A DNA stretch of 64,000 nt. It comes from Rhizobiaceae bacterium (GTDB lineage: Bacteria; Pseudomonadota; Alphaproteobacteria; Rhizobiales; Rhizobiaceae). Made by a program: the position numbers and the translations under genes. Below the pieces are notes generated by a model. That model was not told the origin of the DNA. It saw only the letters and a program-made list of their open reading frames with translations, and did no database searches. The stretch is taken from contig JAEPNK010000002.1 in assembly GCA_017643495.1 (NCBI GenBank), positions 992,001 to 1,056,000 of the forward strand, given 5' to 3'. Of this stretch, positions 43,101 through 51,765 are shown one piece after another (positions within the stretch are counted from its first letter, which is position 1; each line of letters begins with the position of its first letter).

Positions 43101-43814
43101 TCAGGGTCGTGACAGATGAGCGTTTGGCAGTACTATATTCTCCTGTGAAACCCGGTCGGCAATCTCCCGCCATCCCATGTCCGTCCGCCCACCGAAAAGG
43201 TCACAAACCATTCTGATCGCATCCAGATCAACCGCTTCATCAAGCGTCACGCGCAGGCCGGTAAAATCGTCCTCGGCCATGACACTTTCTCGGGTGAATT
43301 CCGGCTCGCGAATGAGAAATTGCGTTACGTGTTCGCGGTCCCGGTCAAGCGTCGCCCTAGCATGGGCCGTATCGAGTGCCTGCCTGGAAAAAACCTCGGC
43401 ATCCATGCCATGCGGGTATGACGGAGGGATCACATTCGAACAATAATCCGCTCCCGTTTCCCGGAAGCGCTCTATCAGAATATCCACCAGGGCCGGATCA
43501 ATAAGCGGGCAATCCCCCGTAACCCGGACAATCGTGTCCGCTTCGTGCTCTTCTGCAGCCTGCGCGTATCGTGCCAGCACATCCGTCTCCGAACCACGGC
43601 ACACTGCATGGCCTGCATCTGCAAGATGTTTCGCAAGCACATCATCTTTTTCAAGCGTACTGGTGGCATAAACGATTTCGTCCAGCAGTACGGACCTTGA
43701 TATACGCTCATTCTGAAGATCAATCGCCGCGCGACCCATGATCGGTTTCAGAACCTTGCCCGGCAACCGTGTCGATCCCATGCGTGCCTGAATGATGCAA
43801 ACAGTTTTACCCAT
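43101..43814 (-). CDS. SpsF-type cytidylyltransferase (sugar-CMP activation)
   Basis: This 237-residue protein has the nucleotidyltransferase signature IIQARMGSTRLPGKVLKPI of the SpsF group. VRVTGDCPLIDP and the substrate segment YPHGMDAEVFS follow. In Bacillus spore-coat loci SpsF stands beside a NeuB-type synthase and a PseG-like protein, as here. It probably activates the nonulosonic acid with CTP, replacing the usual NeuA-like PseF. Its ATG overlaps the stop of the upstream gene by one base (TGATG), so the two are coupled. Confidence 0.85.
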   Translation of the reverse strand: MGKTVCIIQARMGSTRLPGKVLKPIMGRAAIDLQNERISRSVLLDEIVYATSTLEKDDVLAKHLADAGHAVCRGSETDVLARYAQAAEEHEADTIVRVTGDCPLIDPALVDILIERFRETGADYCSNVIPPSYPHGMDAEVFSRQALDTAHARATLDRDREHVTQFLIREPEFTRESVMAEDDFTGLRVTLDEAVDLDAIRMVCDLFGGRTDMGWREIADRVSQENIVLPNAHLSRP

Positions 43815-45166
43815 CAGCTTTCCTGGCCCGTTGCTGCTTCTATGAGGTAGATCCGGTCGAATACCTCACGCACAACCGGGGTTTTGCCGAGTTTGAGTGC
43901 TCGTTGAAAAAATTCCAGTTTCCCGGTCAGTTCTTCTACAGTGGTCCCTTCATACTTCTGCGATGAATAGGTTTTTGCGCGCTTGCTGAGATCCTTGTAG
44001 CGGGCAATAAGGTTGCGCGGAAAAAACCGGACAAGCGGGAGCCATGCAGGAATGTCGGCACTGGTAAAACTGAACTTGTCAAATTCGTCCAGCACGTGTT
44101 CGGCAACGAGTTTTCCTTCAAGCGAGGCAAAATAGGTTTCCAGTCCCTTGCGGGGCTTCAGGTATTCCCTGCTGCCATTCACCATCGCTTCCATCACCTC
44201 CTTCAACTCGCTTGGTGTGTGGACAAAATGCGAAAATGCTTTGGCTGTTTCGCTGTCATGGTGATGGTCCGGTTTCGGTGCATAATTGATCTGGGGTTGC
44301 TCCATCAACTCGGCTTCAATCCCCGTTGTACAACCGTGGTGCAGAACACAATCCGACGCCAGTATCCAGGGCGTAACCACCCCGGAACGCGAAAAAACAA
44401 CGCGCGGGTGATCTGAAAACCGGCTTGTCCAGAACCCAAGATCTTCCGAAGGATGCGGCCGTATGACAAGTTTGTGCTCAGGAAACCATTCCAGTATTTC
44501 CGGTATGATTTTCACATACTCATGCAGGTTTTCAGCATTTTGCCTGAACAGGCGCTCCTGTTCGGTTTCAGCATTCTCATACTGTTTCTGGAACCGGCTG
44601 AATTGCCTGCGCACAAAAGCCTCACCACGGGCATGGTTGACCACAGAGAAATTGGAATTAAAGAGGATGAATGGCCCGTTCTCGGTTCGGATCGCCTCCG
44701 CTTCCTTGCCGAACAAGCCGGAAAGCTCTTTCCGCCAGATATCCGTCCGCCCGATACCGGTGGTGACAAACCTGGAAGCGTGCTGGGGAAAACGCCGGAT
44801 ACAATGATCATGTATCGCGTCTGACATGCAGAACCACCGCTCCGTCACTGCCAGGGTCTGGTCGCCAAGTCTGGTTTCAAGAAAGTTTTCAGGCGCAGAA
44901 AGAAACCCTGTCTGCTCCTCGTCCATCGCGGTGATTGCGTAGCCGCTGCGATGGTAACGCGAAACCTTTCTGTCCCCGTCTGCACCAATACTTTTGTCGA
45001 ACAATATGCCCTTGGGGAGATAGGGTGCCATCCGCCGAACCATCTGGTCATGGCCAACAAGAACCCGGTAACCCCGCTGTATGGCAAGGACGGAGCAAAG
45101 CAGTTTCGCATCGAGCTCACGGCGTTGCACCTCGATGGGAATGACAATCCACTTACTCTCAGGCAT
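43814..45166 (-). CDS. Surface carbohydrate biosynthesis protein
   Basis: This 450-residue protein resembles proteins labelled surface carbohydrate biosynthesis protein. It has GT-B-like halves: an N-terminal strand WIVIPIEVQRRELDAKLL and a C-terminal region with KLVIRPHPSEDLGFW and ASDCVLHHGCTTGIEAELM, the usual nucleotide-sugar pocket. Its exact reaction is unknown. The ATG at 45166 follows AGGA; a longer start at 45250 lacks one. It precedes the SpsF-type gene with a one-base overlap and follows the glycosyltransferase gene by 93 bases. Confidence 0.78.
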   Translation of the reverse strand: MPESKWIVIPIEVQRRELDAKLLCSVLAIQRGYRVLVGHDQMVRRMAPYLPKGILFDKSIGADGDRKVSRYHRSGYAITAMDEEQTGFLSAPENFLETRLGDQTLAVTERWFCMSDAIHDHCIRRFPQHASRFVTTGIGRTDIWRKELSGLFGKEAEAIRTENGPFILFNSNFSVVNHARGEAFVRRQFSRFQKQYENAETEQERLFRQNAENLHEYVKIIPEILEWFPEHKLVIRPHPSEDLGFWTSRFSDHPRVVFSRSGVVTPWILASDCVLHHGCTTGIEAELMEQPQINYAPKPDHHHDSETAKAFSHFVHTPSELKEVMEAMVNGSREYLKPRKGLETYFASLEGKLVAEHVLDEFDKFSFTSADIPAWLPLVRFFPRNLIARYKDLSKRAKTYSSQKYEGTTVEELTGKLEFFQRALKLGKTPVVREVFDRIYLIEAATGQES

Positions 45167-45259
45167 GGCAGGTTCCTGTATCGGTCCTTTCAGCTCAGAC
45201 CGTTTGATGCCGTTGATTAATTGCTTTGAAGCCGTAGCGCAATGTTTCACCCTCCAACG

Positions 45260-46042
45260 TCAGGGCGTCCAGTCCTGTTCGTCCTTGTCGAGCCACAGTT
45301 TGCGCAGCCACGGTGCGGGTTTTGTGCGGTACCGCAGCTTCGATCCCTCCCCCACCAGGGCTTCCTCCATTTTCGGGTCTCCGTGAAAACACATGGCACG
45401 GCAGTTTTCCGGCAAGCGTGGTTCAAACAGGAAGTTCAACGGAAACTTGGGAATGGCCTGGCGTTTGAACGAACAGATCCACCCGTCAGGAAAATACTCC
45501 AGGTCCCCATGCTTGTGGGCAGTCAGGGAAATGTATTTCTGTTCCCCCCGGTAAGCGAGCGAGCCTTCTGTATCATCCGCAAAATCATTGTAGAGATAAT
45601 CGTGCCGGCCCGGCTCGAACTTGTAGACCGAACCGTGACCGCCAACAGTCTTTGAATACTTGTAGCGCCATTCCCTGCCCATGCAGACCTTTCCGGGCAT
45701 GTAGTCGAACAACTCGTCTATCGGCCCGGTAACCACAATATCCAGATCCATGACGAGGGTTGGACCCGAAAGGCCGATTTCGTCAGGCTTCATCATCGTT
45801 ACCTTGCGCCACGCCCCGCGACGTTTCCCGGTAGTCATCGCGGTTACCATCCGCTCCTCGAATGGCACGACAGGCAAAGGATGCACTTCAACTTCCTGGC
45901 GTATTCCCTCCGCGTGTTCGGTGAAGCAGACAAAACGGAAAGGCCGGGACATGTTGCGGGCCACCCCGGCATATAGCCGGTTTACGTAATATGGAGGAAA
46001 CTTGGTCCCCCATTTGATACAGACGATATTGACGGGTTTCAT
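45260..46042 (-). CDS. GT-A-type glycosyltransferase of the surface-glycan cluster
   Basis: This 260-residue protein has a GT-A-like fold with an early strand VNIVCIKWGTKFPPYYVNRLY. The metal-binding acidic motif is present in VMDLDIVVTG. A later YFPDGWICSFKRQ resembles rhizobial glycosyltransferases of unknown specificity. No membrane segment is visible, so it acts in the cytoplasm or at the membrane face. It is the first gene of the reverse-strand group that ends with the SpsF-type gene. The sugar it transfers cannot be told. Confidence 0.8.
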   Translation of the reverse strand: MKPVNIVCIKWGTKFPPYYVNRLYAGVARNMSRPFRFVCFTEHAEGIRQEVEVHPLPVVPFEERMVTAMTTGKRRGAWRKVTMMKPDEIGLSGPTLVMDLDIVVTGPIDELFDYMPGKVCMGREWRYKYSKTVGGHGSVYKFEPGRHDYLYNDFADDTEGSLAYRGEQKYISLTAHKHGDLEYFPDGWICSFKRQAIPKFPLNFLFEPRLPENCRAMCFHGDPKMEEALVGEGSKLRYRTKPAPWLRKLWLDKDEQDWTP

Positions 46043-46137
46043 GACAAGACTGGCCGGTTTCGGATGGGATTGTGCCTAACACCAATGCCGATCGGGGTAA
46101 ACCGCAGCAATTTCTTGCTGGAAAGGCAAACTGGCCA

Positions 46138-47313
46138 TCAATCCGCCATTGCCCGCCGGGCAGCAAGAACGAGCCCGCCTGCGACAAGCCCCCAGAATGC
46201 ACCGGACAAACCGAACAATGTCATACCCGAAGCTGTTGCCAGAAATGTCACCGCTGCCGCTTCCCGTGTTCCCTCTTCACTGAATGCAAGCTGGGTTGAT
46301 CTGGCAAATGCTCCGACCAGGGCAAGGCCGGCAACGGCCTGAACGAATATTGCAGGTGCAAGGCTCACAAATGCGGTTACAACCCCGGCAAGCAGTCCGA
46401 AAATGATATAGCCAAGTCCCGCAATGATGGCGGACCAGTATCGCTTGTCCGGATCACGATGGGCTTCTTCTCCGGCACACATCGCAGCCGTGATCGCGGC
46501 AAGGTTCACACCGTGCCCGCCAAACGGTGCACTGATCGCGGAAAGGACGCCCGTTGTGGTGAACCAGAAACCGGGCATCACCCGATAGCCATAGCTCTTG
46601 ATCACGGCAACGCCGGTCAGGTTCTGCGAAGCCATGGTGATGATGAACAAGGGCAAGGCGATATTGATGATGCTTTCCAGTGTGAATTCCGGTGTCATCC
46701 AGACAAGGTCCGGAATCGCATTCTGCCCGATTGTGGAAAAGGCGCTTGCCGGCATGTCCAGTCCGAAAACAACAATGGCGACAAATGCAACCAGTGCAGC
46801 CGGGACAGCCAGTGCCCGCCGCCAGGCACCGAACAATGCCCAGGCAGCAAACATCACCGTTCCGGCTACCGGAAATGCCTCTATGGCCTTGAATGGCGCA
46901 ACGCACATGCCCAGCAGGATGCCGCCAAGCATGGCATTGGCAAGTGGCATCGGAATGGCCCCGACCGCCCTTTCAAGCGGCTTGAAAAGACCGGCAACAA
47001 TGATTGCCACCGAGCAGACAAGAAAAGCCCCCACGGCGACCGCAAATCCGCCATCAGGTACACCGGAAATGGCAAGGAAGGCTGCGCCCGGCGTAGACCA
47101 GGCAACACTGACCGGTATCCGCGAGAATATGCTGAGGAAAATGCCGCCAAGCCCCATGGTGACAGCGAGGATCATCAGTCCTGAAGCTGCTTCGGCACTG
47201 CTTGCTCCCACCCCCTGAAGCCCTTGCAATACGACAGCAAAGGAACTCGCGAATCCCGCAAAGGCAGAGAGCATCCCCATTGTGGTGGCACTGGCAGAAA
47301 GGTCACGAAACAC
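46138..47313 (-). CDS. benE: BenE-family benzoate/H+ symporter
   Basis: This 391-residue inner-membrane protein has about twelve helices. It carries the BenE signatures VAWSTPGAAFL and GGHGVNLAAITAAMCAGEEAH. The family imports benzoate or similar aromatic acids with protons. The start is GTG at 47313 with GGGGGAT five bases upstream. It diverges from trxB and stands next to the glycan cluster, which has no evident link to aromatics. The phenylacetate genes at the window's start are a possible but distant partner; no benzoate-degradation genes lie nearby. Confidence 0.92.
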   Translation of the reverse strand: MFRDLSASATTMGMLSAFAGFASSFAVVLQGLQGVGASSAEAASGLMILAVTMGLGGIFLSIFSRIPVSVAWSTPGAAFLAISGVPDGGFAVAVGAFLVCSVAIIVAGLFKPLERAVGAIPMPLANAMLGGILLGMCVAPFKAIEAFPVAGTVMFAAWALFGAWRRALAVPAALVAFVAIVVFGLDMPASAFSTIGQNAIPDLVWMTPEFTLESIINIALPLFIITMASQNLTGVAVIKSYGYRVMPGFWFTTTGVLSAISAPFGGHGVNLAAITAAMCAGEEAHRDPDKRYWSAIIAGLGYIIFGLLAGVVTAFVSLAPAIFVQAVAGLALVGAFARSTQLAFSEEGTREAAAVTFLATASGMTLFGLSGAFWGLVAGGLVLAARRAMAD

Positions 47314-47474
47314 GAATATCCCCCGTCATTGGCATCTGGACCAACAAATGTCACAGAACGAGTGATACAAAACAGCGTGATGATCAAGAGTTACCTGTGC
47401 GACAAGGCGCTCTGCCCTTGTAATTGGCACTGTCCGATTGTTATCTGAATGACGATTAGAAACGCGGTTTGTAA

Positions 47475-48446
47475 ATGATGACAGAACACCATACCAAAAT
47501 GTTGATTATCGGCTCCGGCCCGGCTGGCTACACGGCAGCCATCTATGGCGCCCGTGCCATGTTGAAACCAACACTTGTTTCCGGCCTGGAACAGGGTGGG
47601 CAATTGATGATCACCACCGAGGTGGAAAACTATCCCGGCTATGCAGAAGCCGTTCAGGGCCCCTGGATGATGGAGCAGATGCTGGAACAGGCAAAGAATG
47701 TCGGGACAGAGATTATCAACGATCATATCGTTGAAGTTGATCTGGACAGCCGTCCCTTCCGCGCGGTTGGCGACAGCGGCACGGTTTATACGGCAGACAC
47801 GCTGGTGATCTGCACAGGCGCGAAGGCAAAATGGCTCGGCCTCCCCTCCGAGGAAAAATTCATGGGATTCGGCGTTTCGGCCTGTGCCACCTGTGACGGT
47901 TTCTTCTATCGCGACAAGGAGGTCGTGGTTGTGGGTGGTGGCAACACTGCTGTCGAGGAAGCCCTTTACCTCTCGAATCTCGCCTCGAAGGTTGTGCTTG
48001 TCCACCGCCGGGACACCTTGCGTTCGGAGCGCATCCTGCAGGAACGCCTGTTTGCGCAGAAGAATGTCGAATTCGTCTGGGACAGTGAACTGGAAGAGAT
48101 TACCGGTACAGACGGCTTCCCGCCTTCGGTAACCGGTGTCCGCATCAAGAACCGCAAGACGGGGGAAATCACCGAGCGCCGGATAGATGGCGTGTTCATC
48201 GCTATCGGTCACGCACCGCAAACCGAACTGTTTGAGGGCAAGCTTCGCAAGAAGGACAGCGGCTATCTGTGGACTGCACCGGACTCGACTGCAACCGAAA
48301 TTCCAGGGGTTTATGCCGCCGGTGACATTACCGATGACATCTACCGGCAGGCGGTAACGGCAGCCGGGATGGGATGCATGGCAGCACTTGAGGCTGAAAA
48401 ATTCCTGGCCGGCCATGAAAAAACCATGAGCGAAGCAGCTGAATAG
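47475..48446 (+). CDS. trxB: Thioredoxin-disulfide reductase
   Basis: TrxB passes electrons from NADPH through FAD to thioredoxin. The 323-residue protein has the FAD site IIGSGPAGYTAAIYGARA and the redox pair Cys137-Ala-Thr-Cys140. The NADPH site VVVGGGNTAVEEALYL and the C-terminal GVYAAGDITDD follow. The ATG at 47475 has a poor ribosome site. A short inverted repeat (AGCAGCT with AGCTGCT) spans the stop codon. It is followed closely by lysR, an arrangement common in Hyphomicrobiales. Confidence 0.96.
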   Translation: MMTEHHTKMLIIGSGPAGYTAAIYGARAMLKPTLVSGLEQGGQLMITTEVENYPGYAEAVQGPWMMEQMLEQAKNVGTEIINDHIVEVDLDSRPFRAVGDSGTVYTADTLVICTGAKAKWLGLPSEEKFMGFGVSACATCDGFFYRDKEVVVVGGGNTAVEEALYLSNLASKVVLVHRRDTLRSERILQERLFAQKNVEFVWDSELEEITGTDGFPPSVTGVRIKNRKTGEITERRIDGVFIAIGHAPQTELFEGKLRKKDSGYLWTAPDSTATEIPGVYAAGDITDDIYRQAVTAAGMGCMAALEAEKFLAGHEKTMSEAAE

Positions 48447-48484
48447 CTGCTCACCTCGCCCGGTCGGGCATGATGGGGGAAACG

Positions 48485-49375
48485 ATGGACTGGGACAAAC
48501 TGAGGATATTCCACGCCGTGGCGGAGGCCGGCAGCTTCACGCATGCAGGCAACAAGCTTAACCTCAGCCAGTCGGCAATCTCTCGGCAGGTCAGCAGCCT
48601 CGAGAACGACCTGGGCGTCCCCCTGTTTCACCGCCACGCCCGCGGACTGGTCATGACGGAACAGGGCGAAACACTCTACGACACAGCCCATGATGTCTTG
48701 CTGAAACTTGACGCAGTGAAGTCGAAACTGACGGATTCGACGGAGAAGCCCGAAGGCAAACTCCGGGTCACGACAACCGTTGGCCTTGGTACGGGTTGGC
48801 TCACAACCCGTATTCACGAATTCATAGAACTGTATCCGGAAGTACAGCTTGACCTGATACTCGCGGATGAGGAAATCGACCTCATCACCCGGGAAGCGGA
48901 TTGCGCGATCCGCTTGCAGCAGCCAAAAAACCCGGACCTGATCCAGCGCAAGCTGTTTACAGTGCATTTGCATGTCTATGCCGCCCCTGCCTATCTGAAA
49001 CGCTACGGCCAACCCGCCAGTCTTGATGATCTGGAAGATCACCGCATCATTGCCTATGGCGAGAACATTCCGGGATACCTGACCAATGTGAACTGGCTTC
49101 TCCATGCCGGCATGGAAGGCCACCGCCGCCGGCATGCCTCATTCCAGGTAAACAACCTGCGCGCCTTGCGCCGTGTCTGCGAAGAAGGCACCGGCATCGC
49201 TGTTCTGCCCGATTATATCGTCGAAGACCGCCATGCGCTGGTCCAGCTTTTCCCCGATATGGAAGTACCGGAGTTCGACACCTATTTCTGCTATCCCCAG
49301 GAACTCAAGCACGCAGCGAAACTGCGCGTTTTCCGTGACTTTCTCATTTCGAAAGCGCGAAACTGGAAATACTAG
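48485..49375 (+). CDS. LysR-family transcriptional regulator
   Basis: This 296-residue regulator has the winged helix-turn-helix at about residues 1-60 (FHAVAEAGSFTHAG, LNLSQSAISRQVSSLE). A two-lobed effector domain follows with DLILADEEIDLITREADCAIR. The ATG at 48485 directly follows GGGGGAAACG and is preferred over an earlier start. It lies 38 bases after trxB and 12 bases before the ornithine cyclodeaminase homologue, so the three are probably cotranscribed. The effector is unknown. Confidence 0.93.
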   Translation: MDWDKLRIFHAVAEAGSFTHAGNKLNLSQSAISRQVSSLENDLGVPLFHRHARGLVMTEQGETLYDTAHDVLLKLDAVKSKLTDSTEKPEGKLRVTTTVGLGTGWLTTRIHEFIELYPEVQLDLILADEEIDLITREADCAIRLQQPKNPDLIQRKLFTVHLHVYAAPAYLKRYGQPASLDDLEDHRIIAYGENIPGYLTNVNWLLHAGMEGHRRRHASFQVNNLRALRRVCEEGTGIAVLPDYIVEDRHALVQLFPDMEVPEFDTYFCYPQELKHAAKLRVFRDFLISKARNWKY

Positions 49376-49387
49376 GAACCGCAAGCA

Positions 49388-50320
49388 ATGCGCACAATCT
49401 TGTTTGAAGAAGCAGACCCGCTGCTTACATGGACCGGCATTGCGGATGCCATGATGGCAGGTCACAAACTGCCGGCAGCCGAAATCGGTGATCTCCTTCT
49501 GCGCAAGGAAGAGAATGCATTGTTGAGCCGGGGAGCCTGGATTGAGGGCATGGGCATGGCAATGAAATCCATGAGTGTCTTTCCGGGCAATCGCGACCAT
49601 CCCTCGGTTCAGGGCGGCGTATTGCTTTTTGACGGAGAGAACGGCTCGCTCAAGGCTGTAATAGACGGAATACTCATCACCAAGTGGAAAACCGCCGGGG
49701 ACAGCATATTGGGAGCACGCCTGCTCGCCAATCCTGGTCCCAAAACCCACCTGATTGTCGGAGCGGGCACGGTAAGTGCTTCTGTCTTGGATGCCTACTC
49801 GGCCGAGTTCCCCTCGATTGAACGGTTCCTGATCTGGAACCGAAACAGGGAACGGGCCGAAAAACTTGTTGCTGAAAAGCAGGCCGACACATCCGCAACG
49901 CTGGAAATCAGTGACAACCTTGAGGAAGCCTGTGCTTCAGCCGATATCATCACAACCGCCACCATGAGCAAGGAGCCTGTTCTTCGGGGTGAATGGGTGA
50001 GGCCCGGCACCCATGTTGACCTGATCGGCGCATTCCGTCCCGACATGCGTGAAGCAGACGACAATTTGCTTCAAAAGGGGGAACTCTTCGTCGACAGCCG
50101 GGAAACCACATTCGGTCATATCGGGGAAATCGAAATCCCGCTCCGCAACGGCGTCATCAGTCGGGAGGATGTGCTTGGCGATTTCTATGAACTTTGCAAT
50201 CAGAAATCGGGACGAAGCAGCCCTGAAGCAATCACCATTTTCAAGAATGGCGGCGGCGCACATCTGGACCTGATGACATCAAATCATGTTTTTTCTGCCG
50301 TTTCCGGGCCAAATTTGTGA
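49388..50320 (+). CDS. Ornithine cyclodeaminase / mu-crystallin family protein
   Basis: This 310-residue protein is an NAD(P)-binding member of the mu-crystallin family. It has the segment ITKWKTAGDSILGARLL around the conserved Lys and the Rossmann motif LIVGAGTVSASVLDAY. ADIITTATMSKEPVL and VDLIGAFRPDMREAD follow. Members act as ornithine cyclodeaminase, ketimine or pyrroline-2-carboxylate reductase, or alanine dehydrogenase; the substrate here cannot be set. It starts 12 bases after lysR, which may control it. Confidence 0.9.
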   Translation: MRTILFEEADPLLTWTGIADAMMAGHKLPAAEIGDLLLRKEENALLSRGAWIEGMGMAMKSMSVFPGNRDHPSVQGGVLLFDGENGSLKAVIDGILITKWKTAGDSILGARLLANPGPKTHLIVGAGTVSASVLDAYSAEFPSIERFLIWNRNRERAEKLVAEKQADTSATLEISDNLEEACASADIITTATMSKEPVLRGEWVRPGTHVDLIGAFRPDMREADDNLLQKGELFVDSRETTFGHIGEIEIPLRNGVISREDVLGDFYELCNQKSGRSSPEAITIFKNGGGAHLDLMTSNHVFSAVSGPNL

Positions 50321-50392
50321 TAAATTTGCAACTTCCGTCATCTTACATGTCAATTTCATGTCAAACTGTATGAAATTACCTATAGTTTTGCA

Positions 50393-50566
50393 CAGTAGAA
50401 AGTTGCGGCATCGGGAGCAGAATCGTAAAAAAAACATGTAGCTGGCGCTCCTGCCTCGCTTTCTCCTCCCGGCAAGGATTCTGGAAGTCAGCTGTTACCC
50501 TACGAAGGTTCGTGTGTTGTAGAACCTTCCATGTACTAGGCCGGGCCAAAGCCCGGCCATTTTCTT
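50393..50566 (+). ncRNA. Candidate small RNA with anti-Shine-Dalgarno-like motif
   Basis: A -10-like TATAGT (50381-50386) could start a transcript near 50393 that ends at a strong terminator at 50539-50566, about 170 bases. Within it CAGAATC (50419-50425) can pair with GATTCTG (50477-50483), and GAAGGTTC (50504-50511) with GAACCTTC (50522-50529). A CTCCTCCC stretch at 50463-50470 is complementary to ribosome-binding sites, as in the loops of some alphaproteobacterial small RNAs. The -35 is poor, and the region may instead be the 3' untranslated end of the trxB-lysR transcript. Confidence 0.4.
50539..50566 (+). terminator. Rho-independent terminator
   Basis: GGCCGGGC at 50539-50546 pairs perfectly with GCCCGGCC at 50551-50558 around a CAAA loop and is followed by ATTTTCTT. 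It would end either the candidate small RNA or the trxB-lysR-cyclodeaminase transcript. Confidence 0.8.
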
Positions 50567-50618
50567 GTCAGCACGCCGTCAATCGGTCCTGCCACAGAAC
50601 AAGTTCTTCTGTCTCATA

Positions 50619-51602
50619 TCAGCGATAAAGCCGGTCACCCAGGTCCTGCTTGTCGGTATAGAGTGAAGCAACCTGCTCACCGTAACCGTTATAGAGTTCG
50701 GTCGGAATGCGGTCCCCGCTTTCCAAATCCCGTTCCGTGGCCTGTGACCAGCGGGGATGGGCAACTTCCGGATTGACGTTTGCCCAGAAACCGTACTCGT
50801 TCTCTGCCAGCTTTTCCCAGAAGCTAACCGGCTGCTTCTCGACAAACGAAATCCGGGTAATCGACTTGATCGACTTGAACCCGTATTTCCAGGGCAAGGC
50901 CAGCCTGACCGGAGCGCCCATTTGTTTGGAAACCGGTTTGCCATAAGCACCCGTTACCATGAAGGTCAGCTCATTCATCGCTTCTTCCATGGTGATTGCC
51001 TCAACATACGGCCATGGATACCAGAATTGTTTCTGGCCCGGCGCAACAGAAGTATCCTGGAATGTTTCAAAGCGCACATATTTTGCCTTCGAGGTCGGCT
51101 TGGCCATCTGGACCAGATGGGACAGTTCGAAACCTGACCAGGGCAGGCGCATCGACCAGGCTTCCACACAACGGTGCCGGTAGAGCCGCTCTTCGAGTGG
51201 CATCTTTTTCAACAGGTCATCAATACCGATTGTAAGCGGTTTTTCGACTTCACCATCAATGGCGATTTCCCAGGGCCGGATTGGCAGGGCCTGTGCAGCC
51301 TCGTGGATCTGCTTGTGAGAACCAAACTCGTAAAAGTTGTTGTAGGTCAGGTTCAGCTTTTCTGGCGTAATCTTGCGTTCAAGCGTAAAGGCCTCATTAC
51401 GGTCAACCGGATAAAGCGAAGCGCTTGGGTCTGCTTCCTGCGCACGCGCGTTACCGCCAAGCAGCGGCGGGGTAGCAAGTGCAATGCCGGAAAGACCAAG
51501 CCCCTTGATCAGGGATCGGCGATTCAGGAATGCACTCTCTGAGGTCGCGAGATGTTCCGGCATGTGCCAAGATGGCTTGATGAAATTCCGCTTGTGTTTC
51601 AT
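50619..51602 (-). CDS. msrP: Protein-methionine-sulfoxide reductase catalytic subunit MsrP
   Basis: MsrP repairs oxidised methionine in periplasmic proteins with a molybdopterin cofactor. The 327-residue protein has a Tat signal (NRRSLIKGLGLSG at residues 27-39). The molybdenum-binding Cys is at position 145 in HRCVEAWSM, and the sulfite-oxidase fold continues with PWPYVEAITMEEA and ALPWKYGFKSIKSI. GGGAGG lies upstream of the ATG. The usual membrane haem partner MsrQ is not next to it in the window. Confidence 0.95.
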   Translation of the reverse strand: MKHKRNFIKPSWHMPEHLATSESAFLNRRSLIKGLGLSGIALATPPLLGGNARAQEADPSASLYPVDRNEAFTLERKITPEKLNLTYNNFYEFGSHKQIHEAAQALPIRPWEIAIDGEVEKPLTIGIDDLLKKMPLEERLYRHRCVEAWSMRLPWSGFELSHLVQMAKPTSKAKYVRFETFQDTSVAPGQKQFWYPWPYVEAITMEEAMNELTFMVTGAYGKPVSKQMGAPVRLALPWKYGFKSIKSITRISFVEKQPVSFWEKLAENEYGFWANVNPEVAHPRWSQATERDLESGDRIPTELYNGYGEQVASLYTDKQDLGDRLYR

Positions 51603-51765
51603 TTGATTTCGGTCCTCCCGTTCCGCCCATATCTAACACCGATATGGAGCATTGGAGTGATAAGTCTTTTCACGATTGTGTCAGAAGGAACGGCAGGAGG
51701 CAGCCATCAGTTTCATGCGAATGAAGCCAATCAGCCCAAAAAACCGGTAAAACCCGTTTCGAAAC

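Larger units (their letters stand above)
50321..50618. other. Gap with promoter-like and terminator signals
   Basis: No protein gene is visible in these 298 bases. They hold a promoter-like -10 (TATAGT at 50381), two possible hairpins and a perfect terminator. These are described under the candidate small RNA. Confidence 0.5.

Noticed and set aside
43101-43814. Naming the nucleotidyltransferase pseF
   Set aside because: Its signature is of the SpsF group, not of the NeuA-like PseF enzymes, so a firm symbol is not justified.
47418-47446. TTGTAA-N17-TTATCT as the trxB promoter
   Set aside because: The -10 hexamer matches the consensus too poorly to list.
47391-48416. A 341-codon open frame opposite trxB
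   Set aside because: TrxB is fully supported by FAD, NADPH and CATC motifs; the opposite frame is a by-product of its codon use.
50393-50566. 6S RNA identity for the candidate small RNA
   Set aside because: The ends do not form a long closing stem around a large central bubble, and the usual zapA/ygfA neighbours are absent.
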